Part shown: positions 58,790 to 64,000 of the stretch, piece after piece
How the letters are laid out: the number at the start of each line of letters is the position of its first letter
How positions within the stretch are numbered: the first letter of the stretch is position 1
Assembly (NCBI GenBank): GCA_027625915.1
Contig: JANTQA010000057.1
Coordinates: 7,626,001-7,690,000, forward strand
Length of the DNA: 64,000 nt
Direction of reading: 5' to 3'
Source of the DNA: Anaeramoeba flamelloides
Taxonomy: Eukaryota > Metamonada > Anaeramoebidae
Translations under genes and position numbers: made by a program
Notes under the pieces: model-generated
The model's database searches: none
Seen by the model: only the letters and a program-made list of their open reading frames with translations
Told to the model about the DNA's origin: nothing

Positions 58790-59060
58790 AAAAATTTCGT
58801 AAAATACGAAGATTTTTTTGAATTTATTTTTTTATTTTTCAAGATAAATTTACCAATTTGATCCTTTATTTTTAGAATTTCTTTATTAAATAATAGAACT
58901 TTAAGAAACCAAATCCATATTTTGAGGGTTTATTGTCGATTTCTTTGATTGGTTAATGCATAGGTCATCTATAACAAAAAAACACACTTTTTATTTTGAT
59001 ACAGATTACACTTTTCTACACACATTATTTGGACAACAGTATTTCTTCTGGTAAAGCAGT
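58790..59060. repeat. Dispersed repeat R2, module d
   Basis: Aligns with 22,690-22,970. Shared features are TTTTTAGAATTTCTTT, the GGTTTATTGT-GTTTCTTTGAT-GGTT block, and TCTATAACAAAAA followed by ACACTTTTTATTTTGA-type sequence. Confidence 0.55.
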
Positions 59061-60532
59061 TATTGAACTTCATTCTACCAATCGACAAGTGTTCCAACAA
59101 AACAATTAAAAAAAATGTGTTAAGAGTATAGTCTTCTTACAATTGTAAGACTACTCAGGAATTTAAACTCTTTTTTGAAAACTAAATTATTATGATGAGC
59201 GATTTTTTTTAAAAGCAATTACTTCTTTGAGGTCTAATTCAAAAAACACAACTGCTAAGTACGCTTTTTAAAGCAGAGTACTTCTTTAAAAAAATGTAAA
59301 ATTCCAATTAATATTGTTCGGTTCGTATTTACACCTATATTCGAAATCACACTTCAAAAAATATATTTTGTCTTGGCAAACAAGTAAATAATTCAAAAAG
59401 AAACAATGGTAGTCATTAAATCAAACGAAATGTAATTTCAACATTTTAAAATTGTGACAAAAATTATCATTGATATTCCGAAGTAAGTCAGTTATTTCTC
59501 ATTTTGCTTTTGTTGTCTGTTTTTTTTTAAAGTAAACAACCAAACACACTGTTGATTACTAATATCATGTTTTTTCTAACATCTATTTAATTATAAACAT
59601 CACTTGCAATTCGAATTATCCCTAATTCAACAATTTGAAAAAAGTGTAAACTACAAATATCATTGTTGAGACTTCGTACTGTTTGGTTAACCAGTTTTGA
59701 GAAGTTTGGAGATTACTTTCAAAAACTTATTCTTAATACTTATTTAAAATATCTTTATTACGAAAATTGTTTGGATTTAACTTCTAAATATACGAATAAT
59801 AATTTGTTATTTGATCTAAAAATCTGAGAAGGAAGAACATATTTTTGCTATTGGTACCCGAAGGTTTCATGAAACCAACCAAACGATCCCAGAATTGGTA
59901 GAACTAAGTCCAAAAAATCATGAAATCTTCTTTTCCTTATTGATAAAGTTCAAATAAAAATCGGAAAAGAATTTTTTTTCATTTTTCGATTCATCTTCGT
60001 GTTTTTTTGGAATTCAGAAACCTATCAAAGAAATAGATTTGTAATTTGTGATCTTTGTATATTTGTTTAGTTCTTTTTTTTATTCGAAATACTAGGTGTA
60101 TATTTGTATATTTAGGGTAAACTCAGTATCTTAATTAGAATAATCATTCAGAATTGAAACAAATGACTATCATCATCAATTTTAACCCATTTGAATTTCA
60201 AAGGCAAGTAGATACAAAAAAGAAATGGTTTACAAATATTTTTTGTAAGAAAAGTTTCGACGAATATCTTAACAAATATACTGTCAAAGAAGAAATGGTA
60301 AACATTGGAATCGAATAAAGGGAAAAAGTATAATTAAAAAAAAATACAGCTTTTAAAAAGATTATCGAATAACATAATAATAAATATTGGTATCCAAATT
60401 CAAAAACCACTAACCAAACAAGATCTCTATTTTTCTTATTCTTATGAGTTTTGTTATAAAGTTTTTTCTGATGATATCAAAATGATAATTGAAATCGTTA
60501 AAATGACTAAATTCAAATATACAATTCATTTT
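59061..60532. other. AT-rich DNA with a coding-like island
   Basis: No gene model. A plus-strand open segment at 59,820-59,957 is GC-raised and reads as balanced protein (IFAIGTRRFHETNQTIPEL). Family not recognised. Confidence 0.35.
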
Positions 60533-60914
60533 TACAAAAGAATAAATATGGGATGTTATAAATACTAGAGTTTTTACAATTATAGAGATAAATAAAGATA
60601 TCCATACAATTACCCAAAATTCGACAATAATAAAAGAAATCTTCCTTTTGATTTTTGGTATCAAATAGATATTAAATATAAAATTGTTTTGTAAATACCA
60701 AAAATTTGTTTCAAAAATAATTTTTGTTTTAAAAAAATCAAAAGATTGGTATTTACCAAACGATTTTTTAATTAAAATTACAATTAGTTTATTAAAGTAA
60801 TCAGATATTATATTTAATATTACCAAAATTTGGATAAATGTATGGAACTCTTTATTTATCTCTATAATTGTAAAAACTCTATTTTTTACAACATCCCATA
60901 TTTACTCTTGTGTA
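60533..60914. repeat. Imperfect palindromic element, about 380 bp
   Basis: The left arm (about 60,533-60,620) and right arm (about 60,830-60,914) are inverted copies: AAATATGGGATGTT at the outer left faces AACATCCCATATTT at the outer right. AGAGTTTTTACAATTATAGA lies in the left arm and its complement in the right. The centre is also partly self-complementary. A diverged relative of the right arm is at 7,010-7,170. Minus-strand frames through it (60,410-60,826) owe their length to composition. Confidence 0.6.
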
Positions 60915-61089
60915 TGACAAAAAGTGCGATCTTAAAAATTATGAAACTAAATTAGACTAAATTTTAAGAAATTGTCTTTTAAGAACTATGTCTCAAATTG
61001 AAAATCAGTGATTTATGGGCTCTTTTCAGTATTCAGGCGTTAGTAAATCTCAGAAATGTTTATTCAATTATATCTAATAAGCAAAAAAT

Positions 61090-61600
61090 TAAATATTTTT
61101 AGAAAATTTTTCTGTTCTTGTATCAAAAAATGAAAAAGAGGATCGAAAAAATCCACTTTTTGGGAAAATTTTCCTAAAGAACAATTTTTAAAACCCATGG
61201 CAACTAGTCGAGAATTTTCTTGGTTTTTATATAGACTAAGAAAGAAAATTAAGAGTGTTTTAAAAGTTGTTCAAAAAGGTAAATATGTATAAAATTTGCA
61301 ATTTTTGATGACTAATCCTCTGTTATTTCCTACAAAGGTATATTTTGATAAGAAGGCAAGGGAGTGGGATTGGTGTTGTGTTAAATTCACCTAAATTTCC
61401 ATTTCCAAAAAGATATTTTTTTTTTCTTTTAACTAAGTTTTTTTTGTAAAATTATAAAAGACAACTATTTTTTGCAAATATAATATCTATTAGATCGTTT
61501 CATGTACAATCCCCAAAACCTTTACTACACAACACGGGCTCAATTTGTCTTGATACTAAAACATTAGTTTTGAGAGAAACAACACAAACAAAAAAAAATA
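61090..61600. repeat. Diverged dispersed repeat R6, right copy
   Basis: Direct, diverged partner of 47,130-47,660. It begins about 180 bp after the palindrome at 60.9 kb. Confidence 0.45.
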
Positions 61601-61899
61601 TCACATGAATGTAAAAAACCATGTTTTATACGTTTGGGATGATCACTTCTATTCAAAATAAAAGTTGAATAAATACTATATATTAATAAAAAAGTTGGCG
61701 TGATCTTTAATTTTTCAAAAAACAAAAAGAGTCAAAATAAAACCAAAAAAAATAAGAAAAAACCACAACTCTTATGTCGGAAGTAATCTGATTTATGGAG
61801 ACAATAGAACAAATAATATAATTCAAGAATCAAAAATCAAAGAAAATGTGATTTTTTAAAGTTATAGTTTTTTATTGAAAATGTTTGAAAGGATCATTA

Positions 61900-62095
61900 C
61901 AGTCAGTTCCACTTTTAAGGCACAAACTTTCAACGAAATTTAAGGCACAATAAAAATCTCAAATTAAGGCACAAAAATCGTTTCTAGTACAATAAATTGT
62001 AAAAAAAAAAAATTCCAAATTTTGTGCTTTAATCTGAGATTTTTTTGTGCCTTAAATTTCGTTGAAAGTTTGTGCTTTAAAAGTGGAACTGGCTG
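61900..62095. mobile_element. MITE-A, best-preserved copy
   Basis: 196 bp flanked by TA (61,898-61,899 and 62,096-62,097). The two halves are inverted repeats: CAGTCAGTTCCACTTTTAAG at the left and CTTTAAAAGTGGAACTGGCTG-type sequence at the right. The arms continue through TTTCAACGAAATTTAAGGCA to an AT-rich centre, so the whole element can fold into one hairpin. No coding capacity. Confidence 0.8.
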
Positions 62096-62097
62096 TA

Positions 62098-63087
62098 TTT
62101 TATCTATTCAAAAATCTCGGTTATTTTTGATTTTTACGTTTCTTAGCAGGGATGTTCAAGTTTATGGATCTTAAAAATACATATTGTTCATTTTTTCCTT
62201 AAAAAAATTACAAAAAATATGATTTCAATCCTAATTGGAGAATATTTTGAAGATAATTCTTGTAATTTTTAAATAATATTGGATCAAAAGGTGTTGAGTA
62301 TATTTGATGAAACCACAACATAGACCTTAAATAAACAATTAATTCACTGTATTTATTTCAATTGTTTTTTTTTTTTTTGTTTATAATATTTTTTTTTTAA
62401 ATGGATGTTTATTTATAAGCAAAATAAAAAAAAACAATATATGAAGAAATCTTGATTATTTTAAATAAAAACATTATAATTAATAAAATTTTTAAATCAA
62501 AAATATATCTATTTTGAAAAAAGTGAATACTATTTTTTTTTTTGTTTTTGTTGAGGAAACTTGGTTGTTTTAAGACTTTTTTCAAGTTTTTTTATTTTAA
62601 AAAGGCGAGTATTATGTATGTTAAAAGTGTTTTACTTCACACTCCATTATCTACTCCACATTTACAGATTGGGTGATAATTTTATTAAAAAAGAAAGCTT
62701 TCAAAATGGTGTAATTCTTAAAAAAAAAATTCACTTTTTTATCATACAAAACTTAATATTTTGAAAAAAAATTACTTTTTCTATAATATCTGTAAAGTTA
62801 ATTCCACTAAATTATGAGAATAAAAAAAAATAAAAAAAATCAAATATTACTAGTAAAAAATATTTTTGTAATAGCAGTTTGTTATTTAAACGCTTAATAA
62901 ATGAAAAAAAAAAAAAAAAAAGAAATCACCTAATCTTTTTAATATCTAGAAATTTTATTAAAAATCAAATTTTAAATACAAAAATATATTAATAAAAGAA
63001 GGAATATAAATGTATCAAGGGGGAAATCTTTTATCCTTGATGTTTGGATATCTCAAAATAGAAAAATTTCAAAAAATGAATGATTTA
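62098..63087. other. AT-rich intergenic DNA, nothing recognised
   Basis: No gene seen. Several poly(A) and poly(T) runs. Confidence 0.5.
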
Positions 63088-63792
63088 AACCATTTTTCAG
63101 TCAAAGGGGCTCAGTTGTAATGGTATAATACATGTGCTTGAAGGGTTTGCATAGATATTAGAAGAAAAATTTTATTTTGGAAATTTTCAAAATTGAAATC
63201 ATTTTTTCACATTTCTACACATTTTTGTTTTTTTTTTTCGATTTTTTTTTTTAAAACTTAATTCATTTGTAAAAAAAATTTTTTTATTGCAAGATCAATA
63301 GTCACTTGGTAAAAACATGTTATTCTAATGTCATTGAAACCATGTAAAGATTGTTGAGAAATCATATTTATTTCTATTGCAATTCAATTCGATCTTTGAT
63401 CTTGATATTTGCTTAATAAATGTGAAAAATTTTCACTTCATTTTCATTTCCTTTTTCGAATAGGTACCACAAATACCAACACACTTTGTTTGGGTGCTTA
63501 ATTTCTAAAAGAAAAGTATGGAAAATGAAGTGAAAAATGTTTCATATTAATTATTCTAATACCAGTAGAAGTTCACAACGAACATCCTTGTTTTTCTCAA
63601 TAGGGCCCTAAGAATTTGAGTTTTTCAATTTTTAAGAAAATCCAACGATTAATTAGTTTTCTTTCAGACATATATCAACATTTCTTTGAGGTGTATTATT
63701 CTGTTTATTTCTTATTTGTTCTTCAAAGGTCAATTATATAAAATAATTGATATTTAAAAAAAACGTTGAACACCTTTGACTGAAACAGAGTT
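63088..63792. mobile_element. MITE-B, copy 2
   Basis: 705 bp flanked by TA (63,086-63,087 and 63,793-63,794). Nearly identical to 53,404-54,096 along its whole length apart from scattered substitutions, a 12-bp-scale insertion near 63,365 and altered GGGCCC at the inner ends. Same orientation as copy 1. Confidence 0.8.
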
Positions 63793-64000
63793 TAGATAAT
63801 TTGGTTCAAATGTTTGTATATAACTTAATTTTAGTAATGGAAGGACCCATTCCGGAAATTTATAAATAGTTAATTATAATTTATAAAATTATCCAATAAT
63901 TTAGAATGAAACTTAGAAATTTCACAAATTGTCTAAATAAATCTTATTATTTTTACAATAAAAATAAAATAAAAAGCAAAATCTAAAATTTATTGAAAAA

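Noticed and set aside
60198-60826. Two consecutive minus-strand frames of 138 and 70 codons rich in Ile, Phe and Tyr
   Set aside because: They run through an AT-rich palindromic repeat, have chance-like composition and no family features.
1-64000. CRISPR arrays, rRNA, retroelements, virus-like elements, bacterial operons
   Set aside because: No regularly spaced repeats, rRNA-like conserved blocks, reverse transcriptase or capsid-type motifs were seen.

Overview
The window looks like nuclear DNA of a very AT-rich protist. Intergenic DNA is full of A and T runs, coding islands are visibly richer in GC, introns are GT-AG, and the recognisable proteins are eukaryotic: a WDR7/rabconnectin-3 beta homologue, an Rxt3-domain protein, a B-box plus LamG-like protein, and two large membrane proteins with CADG (dystroglycan/cadherin-like) repeats. 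A free-living amoeboid lineage such as Anaeramoeba would fit, but nothing in the window proves the species.

Layout. 1-94: probable 3' end of a plus-strand gene. 95-9,700: gene-poor DNA with diverged dispersed repeats. 9,724-13,749 (-): CADG receptor copy 1. 13,945-23,500: gene-poor, with a second copy of the left-edge repeat (15.3-16.6 kb) and a dead Tc1/mariner-like transposon (20.4-20.9 kb). 23,505-30,089 (+): WDR7-like gene in three exons, with introns of 116 bp and 2,359 bp. 30.1-34.6 kb: gene-poor, with nested palindromic repeats. 34,601-38,719 (-): CADG receptor copy 2. 38.7-48.9 kb: mostly unexplained, with several GC-raised open segments at 39.3-42.4 kb and diverged repeats at 43.7-45.0 kb. 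48,948-50,186 (-): B-box/LamG-like gene. 50.2-54.2 kb: short TA-flanked inverted-repeat elements. 54,211-55,509 (-): Rxt3-domain gene. 55.5-64 kb: no convincing gene, but a long inverted repeat with identical 265-bp arms (56.1-57.0 kb), an imperfect palindrome (60.5-60.9 kb) and more MITE-like elements.

The recognised genes do not form one pathway. WDR7 homologues act with DMXL proteins on V-ATPase assembly, Rxt3 proteins belong to Rpd3-type histone deacetylase complexes, and B-box/LamG proteins have no fixed role. The CADG pair is the most distinctive content: a 4.5-kb duplication about 25 kb apart in the same orientation, with nearly identical central repeats, more diverged N-terminal modules and more diverged cytoplasmic tails. 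No CRISPR array, rRNA, tRNA, retroelement or virus-like element was recognised. All similarity calls rest on reading the sequence by eye.
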